Shown in pieces: positions 19,831-28,663 of a stretch of 64,000 nt of DNA. The first letter of the stretch is position 1; each line of letters begins with the position of its first letter. The stretch comes from Planctomycetaceae bacterium (GTDB lineage Bacteria; Planctomycetota; Planctomycetia; Pirellulales; Thermoguttaceae): positions 34,698 through 98,697 of the forward strand of contig JAISLW010000268.1 of assembly GCA_031277105.1 (NCBI GenBank), given 5' to 3'. The position numbers and the translations under genes were made by a program. The notes beneath the pieces are model-generated. The model did not search any database. It saw only the letters and a program-made list of their open reading frames with translations, and was not told the origin of the DNA.

Positions 19831-20940
19831 TCAAACGTCCTTAACTGCAATACTGAATTCGCACGTACATTTTGGGCAAATGAAATCTCGGTATTGTTCG
19901 GAATTATTTCTGTTTTTTGTCATTGTAGCGATGTCGTCTTGTATGCCTTGCGACGCTTTATTTACATCGTCGTCTGTTACTTGTTGCACGTCAAACGTAG
20001 GATCGTATTTCACTTTAAACATACTTTCAATATCGCTTAAATCTATGCCAGGCAACGCCAATTCGCCATAATCTATATCCAAGTCCTTGATAAAATCCAA
20101 TAAACCCTGTTTAGAAAATGTACCATTCACACTGTTTATTTCGATCAATTTTTTACGGGCTTCCTTTTCATTGTCAGCCTCGACTATAACTACAGGTAAA
20201 TCTGGAATAACATATCCCCGCCGCTCCAACTCTTTCAACGCCAATATACGACCATGACCATCCAAACAATTATTCACCCCGCCGTTTTTCCACACAAATA
20301 ACGGAAACGAAAAACCATTCAACAATATACTAGATACCAAGTGATCAACTTGTTTCTGATTACGCTTTTTCAAACCGCGTTGAAACGACTCTATATCAGC
20401 CAACGCCAAAACCGTATCAGTTTGACAAGTAATTGTTACACGTTGCCGCTGCTTGCCAAACGTTACACTGTTGCCATGCAAATCAACTAGATTAGGACAA
20501 ACGTTAAAATATTTGATGTTAGATTTCGCCAAAAATTTGCCTGCCCATTGCGAAGCCGTACCTGAACCTTTAACAGCGCTACTGTTGCCCCTAATATATT
20601 GGATCAATTTCGCAATGACCAAATTAGGCATATAAAAACAAACGCCATTCCAATCTATACCACTACGCACCCATTGCGAACCTAACCGTAAATCAGAATC
20701 ATTCTCACTGTAAAATTGGATTACAGACTCTTTGTTGCGTTCTATAATCCATTCAATTTCTTGACAAAATTGATCGCATAACGAAACGTCCGACCACAAA
20801 AAAACGCAATCATCACGCCCCGCCAAAATCAAACAATCCAATAAAACCTCAACGTCCGTTACACACTCTATACCGCCAAATTCAACAGACGGTATCGATT
20901 TACGCAAATATTCCGACTCGCCCTGAACTATATATCGCAT
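19831..20940 (-). CDS. glycosyltransferase-like N-terminal domain fused to ParB-type domain with C-terminal CxxC
   Basis: C-terminal NNCLDGHGRILALKELERRGYVIPDLPVVIVEA shared with the 20941..21480 product; CPKCTCEF; N-terminus VFLWSDVSLCDQF...WVRSGIDWNGVCFYMPN. Confidence 0.6.
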   Translation of the reverse strand: MRYIVQGESEYLRKSIPSVEFGGIECVTDVEVLLDCLILAGRDDCVFLWSDVSLCDQFCQEIEWIIERNKESVIQFYSENDSDLRLGSQWVRSGIDWNGVCFYMPNLVIAKLIQYIRGNSSAVKGSGTASQWAGKFLAKSNIKYFNVCPNLVDLHGNSVTFGKQRQRVTITCQTDTVLALADIESFQRGLKKRNQKQVDHLVSSILLNGFSFPLFVWKNGGVNNCLDGHGRILALKELERRGYVIPDLPVVIVEADNEKEARKKLIEINSVNGTFSKQGLLDFIKDLDIDYGELALPGIDLSDIESMFKVKYDPTFDVQQVTDDDVNKASQGIQDDIATMTKNRNNSEQYRDFICPKCTCEFSIAVKDV

Positions 20941-21480
20941 CTAAACCTCCACTTCAAATGAATATTGACACTCTGGACAAACAACCGTTACTTTATTATC
21001 GCTTTGTTCCTCGTTTTTTTCCGGCTCTTCCAACCCGATTTGACCGCGTAATTTAGCGTCAATCTTTTCCAAATCTAAACCAGGTATGTTGAAATCCAAT
21101 AAATTCAAATCTAGATCAACTACAAATTGCGAAAAAATCTCTTCGACAAAATCGCCGTTGAGATTATTTACTTCAATTAGTTTCCTTCGCGCGTCCTGTT
21201 CAGTTTCAGCGTCAATATAAACTACAGGAATTTTGGGTATCGTATAACCCCGCCGCTCCATCAATTGCAAAGCTTGCAACCGACCATGACCGTCAAGACA
21301 ATTATTTTCGCCTTTATGTTTCCATATAAAAATCGGAAACGAAAAACCATGCTGATTTATACTCGTAATAATATGTTCAATATTACGCTCGTCATGCGAT
21401 TTAACATCACCCTGAAAATCAACAATTTTCCGATAATCTAATACGTCTTTCACCGCACACGTTATTTTTATTGTTTCCAT
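20941..21480 (-). CDS. ParB-type domain protein with C-terminal zinc-ribbon-like CxxC
   Basis: ENNCLDGHGRLQALQLMERRGYTIPKIPVVYID; CPECQYSFEV. Confidence 0.7.
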   Translation of the reverse strand: METIKITCAVKDVLDYRKIVDFQGDVKSHDERNIEHIITSINQHGFSFPIFIWKHKGENNCLDGHGRLQALQLMERRGYTIPKIPVVYIDAETEQDARRKLIEVNNLNGDFVEEIFSQFVVDLDLNLLDFNIPGLDLEKIDAKLRGQIGLEEPEKNEEQSDNKVTVVCPECQYSFEVEV

Positions 21481-21501
21481 TTATTCCCTCTATTTGTAAC
21501 A

Positions 21502-22308
21502 TTAAACATCTATTACATTATTATCTGACCCTTTACTTTTTGATTTGCGTAACAATTGAAGCAATTGGTCTTTTTCTTCTATCGATAACCCAGTCATATC
21601 AAAATCAGATTGATTTCCGACGTTGATGTTGACCATCGGCTGCTTTTCATCAAAACCTAACGATCTGCCTAACGTCTTGCAAATAAAAATCTGGGCGCTC
21701 GTATCGCCTTCGTGCATCGCTTTGGCAATTAACGCTAACCCTACGCGTTCAGCCGTATGCGATTGGACTTCTCGTACCCTTTCGGCGAATTCAGGATCGG
21801 AAGCCATCCAACGTTTTACTCTGCGCTCGTTCAAACCCAAATGTTGCGCCGTTATACCGATAAACGCCGATTTTTCCAACGTCGCCAAAAACTTTTCTTT
21901 CAATTCCGCTATGTCTTCCAACGTAACATCCGACATTACCCACCTCTTATCCTTGTGCATATTCGCATCATATTCCCGATATACTTTGCCCAACCGTTCA
22001 ATACGCCGCCTGTTACGCACACGCTTTTTTGCCAAATAAGCTTTATAACGTACAGGATCATTTTGTTTCATTTTGGCTTTGTTTTGGCGATCCCATTCCA
22101 ATTTCGCTTTATGATACTCTTGGTATTTTTTGGGATTCGCTTTAAGATTGGCGTATTCTTTTTTGCGTTGTTTTTTTCGCAATTCTTGATACGCAGCCCA
22201 TCGAACCGGATCATTCCGCAACCGTTCCCGATACAACCGCATCTTGTTCCGGCTCGCTTCCCGCTTCAATTGCTGATCTGTCAATTTCAATTCGCCCGAC
22301 TTTTCCAT
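21502..22308 (-). CDS. putative small terminase subunit
   Basis: C-terminal half: GITAQHLGLNERRVKRWMASDPEFAERVREVQSHTAERVGLALIAKAMHEGDTSAQIFICKTLGRSLGF. Confidence 0.55.
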   Translation of the reverse strand: MEKSGELKLTDQQLKREASRNKMRLYRERLRNDPVRWAAYQELRKKQRKKEYANLKANPKKYQEYHKAKLEWDRQNKAKMKQNDPVRYKAYLAKKRVRNRRRIERLGKVYREYDANMHKDKRWVMSDVTLEDIAELKEKFLATLEKSAFIGITAQHLGLNERRVKRWMASDPEFAERVREVQSHTAERVGLALIAKAMHEGDTSAQIFICKTLGRSLGFDEKQPMVNINVGNQSDFDMTGLSIEEKDQLLQLLRKSKSKGSDNNVIDV

Positions 22309-22534
22309 TCAATATATCTAACGATTGTGCAGTGTACTGTTCAATTATCGCCATTGACTGCTCAACAGAAGGTAACGCAGACAGATCAAATTGATTCGCT
22401 ATACGCAATAAACGCTGCTTACCCCGACTCAACCGACCTTCAAACTTGACCATACCACAAAGAATATAAAAAGAATTATTTAAACTGTTCGTAATTGAAT
22501 TTACGTTTACATTCGCTTGCCCGTAGAGATACAA
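22211..22534 (-). CDS. hypothetical protein, 107 aa
   Basis: ORF overlapping terminase start. Confidence 0.5.
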   Translation of the reverse strand: MYLYGQANVNVNSITNSLNNSFYILCGMVKFEGRLSRGKQRLLRIANQFDLSALPSVEQSMAIIEQYTAQSLDILNGKVGRIEIDRSAIEAGSEPEQDAVVSGTVAE

Positions 22535-22696
22535 TGCATTGCGTCTCTACTTTAAATCAATGAATTTCAAATACGAGTCGTATAGCGCTTTACCTCCCAT
22601 TTCGCCAACCAATAACAGCCAACGAAACCAAAAACACAATTTACCACAATAAAAAAATCACGTGTCAATTTACACTAATTAAAAGTTATATGGTAA

Positions 22697-22720
22697 TATG
22701 CCGACTTGTCGCAAATAATT
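22697..22720 (-). promoter_or_regulatory. class 1 promoter motif
   Basis: AATTAT-N12-GGCATA upstream of the 22534 and terminase genes. Confidence 0.5.
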
Positions 22721-22776
22721 ATTTTTGCGAGTAATTAACCAAAAACATTTATTTAATTTTGTACGGAAGGATAAAA

Positions 22777-23133
22777 ATGAAAAATCAAAACATAGCGGAT
22801 ATTTCCGCATTCGAATCAATCCAAACAAACGGTCAAACCCAAAATACTACAAATTCAATGGCGATTTTCAACGATATTGCAGACGCTAAAAAAGCAGCAG
22901 AACGCGTTACAAAAATCGCACAACAAGAAATTAACATACAAACAGAAGCCGACAACGCAATACAAGCGCTAACAGACGTATTACGCAAAGAACACAAAAG
23001 AATTTACGAAATCCAAGATAACGCAGAACGCGAAAAAGAAAAACAACAACTCAAATCCATCATCGCCACAATGAAAACGCCAAAAATCTACGATAAATCA
23101 CTGTTCATAAAAGGAATCGAAACGATACGATAA
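22777..23133 (+). CDS. tag-family protein
   Basis: MKNQNIADISAFESIQ...NSMAIFN; GGAAGG RBS before Met at 22777. Confidence 0.7.
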   Translation: MKNQNIADISAFESIQTNGQTQNTTNSMAIFNDIADAKKAAERVTKIAQQEINIQTEADNAIQALTDVLRKEHKRIYEIQDNAEREKEKQQLKSIIATMKTPKIYDKSLFIKGIETIR

Positions 23134-23151
23134 AATATTTGAATAAACGCT

Positions 23152-23194
23152 AAAAAATAGTTGTCAGATCATAGCGTTTTGACAACTATTTTTT
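23152..23194. terminator. bidirectional terminator between convergent genes
   Basis: perfect 15-bp inverted repeat AAAAAATAGTTGTCA/TGACAACTATTTTTT. Confidence 0.8.
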
Positions 23195-23226
23195 AGACAC
23201 AAGTACAACTCTACAAATTGATTACG

Positions 23227-24264
23227 TTAAAGCAACGACAAAAACTCCTTGATGTCTAAAAAGTAACTCGGATACGCCTCGCATATATACTGTACGTCTT
23301 TGACCGAGACCAGAACAATATCAACATCACCACTGACATAATCTGGATTCTGTTCACGTGATTTATAAAACGCCAACGCCAAATCTAACGTGTCAGAATT
23401 AACGCCAAAAATATGAATTGTATGACGCTTAAAATCAACTTCCAAAATACAATAATCATAATTTGTACCAGACGATTCACGAACCGTTATAGGCAACGAA
23501 GACAACTTTGCAATAAATGAATCTTTATTTAAGGCTGTCAATTTATTGTTTATTGTAGTTTCATCGTCGTTTGCGTAAATTTCTACAACAGGCATATTTT
23601 CCTTGACAGCAAACAGAGCGCTAACACACTTGAAAAAATCTGACCAGCCGTCAGCGTCATCCGTTTTACTTACCTTTAATCTCTTGCCGTAAACCTTATC
23701 AACCGTTTCGATAGCCATCGCCCATAAATGTTGATAACGAGTCCGAATCTGTAACTCAAACCGCAAACCGTCAAATTCGGGTCGTTCCGAATTAACATTT
23801 TTCAAAACAAAATGAACAGAACGATAACCCGTTTTACACGGATGCATAACTAAATCACGAACCCGCTCAATGACAAAACAATCTGATAAAAATTCTTTTT
23901 GACGCTCAATAAAATCAGTAAACAACCGATTATTGTCTGATTGCGAATTCGTAGGCGTAAGAACATAACGCATTCCGACTATATCTTGTATTTGCGATAA
24001 TTTTAAGCGGGGAATTCGTTTTAATTTATCAATAATGGCTATTGCACGTTTTGCTCTGGAAGACACGGTTATATCAAAACCGCAACCGTTAGAATTAACT
24101 ATATCAGCAGGATTACACGACGTTTGGGGAATAAAATCAAACAAAAAATGAGTATGCAATTCCCGCCAAGAGTTCAATACGGTCAAAGCGTCCTCATTTT
24201 TTGGATCACTAATAAGCGTATCGCCCGCATCATCTATTTCTTTTAGATTGTATTCATTAATCAT
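23227..24264 (-). CDS. RelA/SpoT-domain protein (alarmone-synthetase-like / toxSAS-like)
   Basis: SSRAKRAIAIIDKLKRIPRLKLSQIQDIVGMRYVL...GYRSVHFVLK...FELQIRTRYQHLWAMAIETVDKVYGK. Confidence 0.75.
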   Translation of the reverse strand: MINEYNLKEIDDAGDTLISDPKNEDALTVLNSWRELHTHFLFDFIPQTSCNPADIVNSNGCGFDITVSSRAKRAIAIIDKLKRIPRLKLSQIQDIVGMRYVLTPTNSQSDNNRLFTDFIERQKEFLSDCFVIERVRDLVMHPCKTGYRSVHFVLKNVNSERPEFDGLRFELQIRTRYQHLWAMAIETVDKVYGKRLKVSKTDDADGWSDFFKCVSALFAVKENMPVVEIYANDDETTINNKLTALNKDSFIAKLSSLPITVRESSGTNYDYCILEVDFKRHTIHIFGVNSDTLDLALAFYKSREQNPDYVSGDVDIVLVSVKDVQYICEAYPSYFLDIKEFLSLL

Positions 24265-24280
24265 TAAATATATCTCCTAA

Positions 24281-25084
24281 CTAATCCCGTATCTTTAATT
24301 TATTTATAATTTTTTTGTATGATTTGTTTTTTATTTTATTTTTTGCACTCATTTTGTCCAATTCATCTTTAATGAAAGGCAACAGTTGTTCTGCTAATCG
24401 AAACATATTGGTAGAAAATAGCTTTGGTATGCCGTTGTTGTCTTCTTCGTAGTTAGATTTAGAATTGACGATTGCGGTTTCAATATCGAAAATGGCGTAT
24501 CGCGGATCAATACCGCCTTTGACTTTACGGTTAAGATAGGTCTTAAACTCTTGGCTTATTTTAAGAGCATTTTCAGGAATGCTAAAGTCTTTGGGCTTCT
24601 GATTGAATTTTCCGTAATAAAGCCAAATTTCCAAACAAGAATTACTAACTATCAAAGAGATATTTAACTCTTCGCATTTCGGTTTAATTCTCAACAAATC
24701 ATTCATAAAATGATCTACGTCAGACACGATGAAAATATTATCCGGTTCGTCGTCTTGACTTGATTGGTATCGTCTTTGTTCGTCTTCGGCTTTTTGTAAC
24801 AAGCCGTCTGGATGCAATTGATTGGGATCAGCGACAAAACTAATTTTTATTCTGCGGAATTCGTCCTGTCTTTCAATAATTTTGAAATACTTCTTTTCGC
24901 GTACTTCACCGCCGGAAATAATTACAAAAAAAGTTTTAGGCGATTTCACGCCAGATACTTTTTTGTGATTTACGTCCACAACATTAACGGGCATAACCGA
25001 AAGTTCTGAAACGACAACATCCGTTTTTTGTGCTTCCTGCCCTAATACAAGTTTTTCAGAAATTGGTTTTGTGTAACTTCTCAT
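24281..25084 (-). CDS. RloB-like (TOPRIM-type) protein
   Basis: KTFFVIISGGEVREKKYFKII...NIFIVSDVDHFMND...LIVSNSCLEIWLYYGKF; overlaps RloA-like gene by 4 nt. Confidence 0.7.
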   Translation of the reverse strand: MRSYTKPISEKLVLGQEAQKTDVVVSELSVMPVNVVDVNHKKVSGVKSPKTFFVIISGGEVREKKYFKIIERQDEFRRIKISFVADPNQLHPDGLLQKAEDEQRRYQSSQDDEPDNIFIVSDVDHFMNDLLRIKPKCEELNISLIVSNSCLEIWLYYGKFNQKPKDFSIPENALKISQEFKTYLNRKVKGGIDPRYAIFDIETAIVNSKSNYEEDNNGIPKLFSTNMFRLAEQLLPFIKDELDKMSAKNKIKNKSYKKIINKLKIRD

Positions 25085-26397
25085 TCTTTAATACAGTCTA
25101 TACTGATTTCGTCAATTACAGGCGTAGCGCCATAACGACCTTCTAAATAACCATTTTCGATATTCGACGTATTATGCAACTTAAAATCGTTCAACGAGTA
25201 CAACTTCGTGTTTCCTTCAAATTTTTCTGTAAACCAAATTTCATCCGGTCGAACTAATTCATGACGATTTAACAAATGCGTTACATGCGTAGTGAAAATA
25301 AGTTGTCCCCTAGCATTGTTGTTAGCGTAAAAACGCAAGAGTTCAAACATTAAACGAGGATGTAGACTACTTTCAATTTCGTCAATAAAAATAACTTTCC
25401 CTTCCTGTATTACACTCCATAACGCAGGAATTAGAGTTAAAAGTCGCACAGTTCCATCCGATTGAGCGGATATTTTCATTGCTTTATGATAACCACATTG
25501 TCCTACTTGGTCGAACAATAATTCCTGTACCGTTTTTTTACCTTCATGAATTGTAACATTCAATACGTTACGATTATTTTGAAGTTGTGCAATATCACTA
25601 TTTTCCGACAATGGATTACTATTGATGATTTGATTTAACTCTGTTGCATTTGTAGATTCCGTAATTAATTTTTCAAAAGGAATATCGTGGATTTTAATCT
25701 CATCAATACCAATTCCGATATTTCTAAAAAAATTATTTGCGAAACTTAAAATTTGCGGTTTTTGCGACAACAATTTTATAAGCATTGGAATAGTACTGTT
25801 TGCTAATATGACTTCAATTTTTTTGGAAAACCAATCGTAAACATGTTTGACTTTTTCACTCGCAAGAACAGGAAATTGTAAATTCAAGGGGATCAATGAA
25901 GATCGGGAATTCATGGAAAGTAATTTTTTAACAAGAGGTTCATTTTGAATTGACGGAGCAACAATACTTGTTCCTTTTCTTTCAAATATTAGTTCATCAT
26001 CTGTTTTTCCTACGCCTGATTTTGATAATTTTTCAAAAACTTCTTTTTTGCTGATTTCAACGTTATAAATGTAATATTCTTCTCGATGAAAAAATTCTAT
26101 CTCAAAAGATATTGTCTGCGATTTTTCTTTTGTAAGTTGGAAAATATAATCATTCCAAGTAATTGATTTCAAGAAATTTTTGCGTGTTACAAATTCACGC
26201 AAAAAGATAACAGCTTTGATAAAATTTGATTTGCCTGATCCATTAGCGCCGTAAATTGCGGTTTGTTTCAATACAGGTATTTCCATATTGTCATGTATAT
26301 GGAGTTGAAAACTTTTGTGTTCAATATTCGGAAACATATCAAACACAGTTTCTCCGTTAAACGATAGGAAGTTTTTTATCTTTAACCTTAGTAACAT
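25081..26397 (-). CDS. RloA-like AAA ATPase
   Basis: LRLKIKNFLSFNGE; Walker A IYGANGSGKSNFIKAV; Walker B VIFIDEIESSLHPRL; TTHVTHLL. Confidence 0.75.
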   Translation of the reverse strand: MLLRLKIKNFLSFNGETVFDMFPNIEHKSFQLHIHDNMEIPVLKQTAIYGANGSGKSNFIKAVIFLREFVTRKNFLKSITWNDYIFQLTKEKSQTISFEIEFFHREEYYIYNVEISKKEVFEKLSKSGVGKTDDELIFERKGTSIVAPSIQNEPLVKKLLSMNSRSSLIPLNLQFPVLASEKVKHVYDWFSKKIEVILANSTIPMLIKLLSQKPQILSFANNFFRNIGIGIDEIKIHDIPFEKLITESTNATELNQIINSNPLSENSDIAQLQNNRNVLNVTIHEGKKTVQELLFDQVGQCGYHKAMKISAQSDGTVRLLTLIPALWSVIQEGKVIFIDEIESSLHPRLMFELLRFYANNNARGQLIFTTHVTHLLNRHELVRPDEIWFTEKFEGNTKLYSLNDFKLHNTSNIENGYLEGRYGATPVIDEISIDCIKE

Positions 26398-26406
26398 AAT
26401 TTTTTA

Positions 26407-26441
26407 ATCTACAATAGTAGAAGTATATGTGGTCTTATCAC
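26407..26441 (-). ncRNA. solitary type V-A-like CRISPR repeat unit
   Basis: GTGATAAGACCACATATACTTCTACTATTGTAGAT; TCTAC-TATT-GTAGA hairpin; 9 nt before the RloA-like ATG. Confidence 0.6.
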
Positions 26442-26635
26442 AATATGTCTGTTATACTTCGCACACTTTAAATTTCGGTTTTTGCTTTTTGATTTAATTA
26501 CAATACACTGAAAATTCAAGTACAAAAAGTATAAAGTAGTAACATGCCAATAATACGTTTACTTACATATCGCAATTGCTAGATTGCGGTCAAATGGACA
26601 ATAGGGAATGGCGTCAAAGGTGGCGCTAATTATTT

Positions 26636-26893
26636 TTATCTTACTACTTCAGCCGTTGACCCGCAAGTAGCGTAAAGGTCAAGGAATTTTTTATAACCGT
26701 TTATTTTTGCGTTTCGCCATTCGGAACTATGCGGTTGACGGCGGGGCGCTATTGCAGACGGAGCGCTGTACTTTTGATCAATAATCACCCCCTGAAAGGC
26801 ATCAAACAAGTCTTCACTATCCCGCTCCTGTTCCATTAACAATTGACCATAATCAACTCCCCACAAAAATATTTCCCATAAATCTATTTTCAT
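26636..26893 (-). CDS. hypothetical protein
   Basis: probable true start MKIDLWEIFLWG at 26893; the upstream part of the ORF is repeat-derived (FVPFVPHVPLV). Confidence 0.45.
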   Translation of the reverse strand: MKIDLWEIFLWGVDYGQLLMEQERDSEDLFDAFQGVIIDQKYSAPSAIAPRRQPHSSEWRNAKINGYKKFLDLYATCGSTAEVVR

Positions 26894-27238
26894 CGCAGCG
26901 CTCTTTGACCTTTTCGTGTTTAATCGTTTTTTAACGGTTATTTGTTTAACAAAATACACATTGACAATTTTTTGAGAGACAAGTGGGACATGAGGGACAA
27001 ATGGGACAAATTTTGTAACAATAAACCTATTCTCTATCCCATACACTCTAACCACTAAAATCTATCGCTTAAATTTCCGTGAACGGTTATATACTCATCA
27101 CACTTGAAAATGCGTTTTTTGTTTTCGGTGCAATTATAAAATATGCTTATTTTTTAAGGACAAACACGTTTCTCATATTTTCAAAAAACGCAAATTCAAG
27201 TGTAAAAAGTATAAAACTAAATTGTTATAACGTCGCCT

Positions 27239-27832
27239 TTATTTTCTCAATTTTTGTAAATGATTTCGTTTGATTTTTATTATTTTTCGATATGTTGCAG
27301 GTTTGCCGATATAAACGCCGTTGCGGGTACAAACTTTGGAAACCCAACTGAAACTAACGCCGTATTTTTTTGCTAGACAGCGAATTGTTTTTCCCGCTCT
27401 GCGTTCTTCGATCATAAGTTGTCGCTGTTCATCAGTCAAAACGCGTTTACGTCCAAAATTACCTGTTCGTTTTTCTTGCGTTAAATCGAAAGGCGGATAC
27501 AACGCTTCGTACTGTCTGATAAAATTACCCCACAACGTACGTTCACGTTCAAATTCGGCGTACTCATCGGACGCTTGCGATATGTTGTTTTTTAGTTCTT
27601 TAATTGTATTTATTGCATTATCCTGTTCCGTTTTTATGTCTTTAATAGAATTTAGAAGTCGTCCCAATTCGCGTTTGACTGCTACAAGCAATGCATCTTT
27701 TTCTTTAACTCTCTTGATGTACGTTTCAACGTCGTTTTGGCATTTTTCCATTCGTGATTGCAGCGATTGCATATTGATTGTCAACGTGTCGCGTTTTTCT
27801 TTGGCGTAATCATAAGTTCCATTTAAGTCCAT
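27239..27832 (-). CDS. coiled-coil protein with C-terminal HTH
   Basis: heptad-rich N-terminus; GRKRVLTDEQRQLMIEERRAGKTIRCLAKKYGVSFSWVSKVC. Confidence 0.55.
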   Translation of the reverse strand: MDLNGTYDYAKEKRDTLTINMQSLQSRMEKCQNDVETYIKRVKEKDALLVAVKRELGRLLNSIKDIKTEQDNAINTIKELKNNISQASDEYAEFERERTLWGNFIRQYEALYPPFDLTQEKRTGNFGRKRVLTDEQRQLMIEERRAGKTIRCLAKKYGVSFSWVSKVCTRNGVYIGKPATYRKIIKIKRNHLQKLRK

Positions 27833-27854
27833 AAATTTACCCTCTCCATTTTAA

Positions 27855-28430
27855 CTAAATTGTTATAACGTCGCCGATTTCTAATTCTCGTATGTGTGTA
27901 ACGATAATGAATTGGAAATCTAATTCTTTTGCTAACGTTTCTAATAATAACCGTATTTTTGGGCGATACTCTACGCTCAAAAATCTAAACGGTTCGTCTA
28001 ATAATAAAACTCTGCGGGATTGACTTGATTGTCGTAGCAGCAGCGCCGATAACCTTGCGCCAAACGCTGCGACATCCAAAACGCCGCCGCCTACTTGCGT
28101 CATCGGATCGTATATTTGACCGTTACGAATAAATTGCATTTCTGCTTCTATCTTATTCCGTTTCTGTTCAAAAGCGATCCGAAATTCATACGCTTCCTCG
28201 CCGAATACCGCTTGCAAACAACGGCTGACTAAATCAGAAACCGTATTGTGTATCGTACGTTGAACGTGTTGACTTACATCCCGTATTACAATATTAGCTT
28301 TATCTTGTATGCCTAATTTCGTTTTAATATTAATGTAATTTTCTAATTCGCTTTGTAACGCTAATTTGTAAGCGGAATATTCAGTTTTTTTTCGGTTCAA
28401 CTTGTCCCTTAATTCAATAAGTTTGACCAT
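27855..28430 (-). CDS. Rad50/SbcC-like ATPase C-terminal half
   Basis: VGGGVLDVAAFGARLSALLLRQ..RRVLLLDEPFRFLS....FQFIIVTHIREL. Confidence 0.7.
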   Translation of the reverse strand: MVKLIELRDKLNRKKTEYSAYKLALQSELENYINIKTKLGIQDKANIVIRDVSQHVQRTIHNTVSDLVSRCLQAVFGEEAYEFRIAFEQKRNKIEAEMQFIRNGQIYDPMTQVGGGVLDVAAFGARLSALLLRQSSQSRRVLLLDEPFRFLSVEYRPKIRLLLETLAKELDFQFIIVTHIRELEIGDVITI

Positions 28431-28663
28431 TTTTCGGTGAACGAATCGTAATTCGTTTTAAATTTTGTTTCGGCTTGTTCGTATTGTTTTTGCAATTGCG
28501 TTTGTAACTCTTTGGCTTCTTCTAACGTATCAACGTCGAATTCCTCTTTTAGGCGGCATTTGATTTCGTTCAATTGACCTTGCAACGTAGCCGATTTAGC
28601 CGACCACGTATCTACCTTTTTACGCAACGCAATAAACTCTTCACTTGATAATTTCGTTTCCAT
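28409..28663 (-). CDS. small coiled-coil protein, 84 aa
   Basis: heptad-rich; overlaps neighbours on both sides. Confidence 0.5.
   Translation of the reverse strand: METKLSSEEFIALRKKVDTWSAKSATLQGQLNEIKCRLKEEFDVDTLEEAKELQTQLQKQYEQAETKFKTNYDSFTEKWSNLLN

Noticed and set aside
26893-27055. N-terminal extension of ORF 26636..27055
   Set aside because: FVPFVPHVPLV comes from the TTTGTCCC repeat; a better start MKIDLWEIF lies at 26893.
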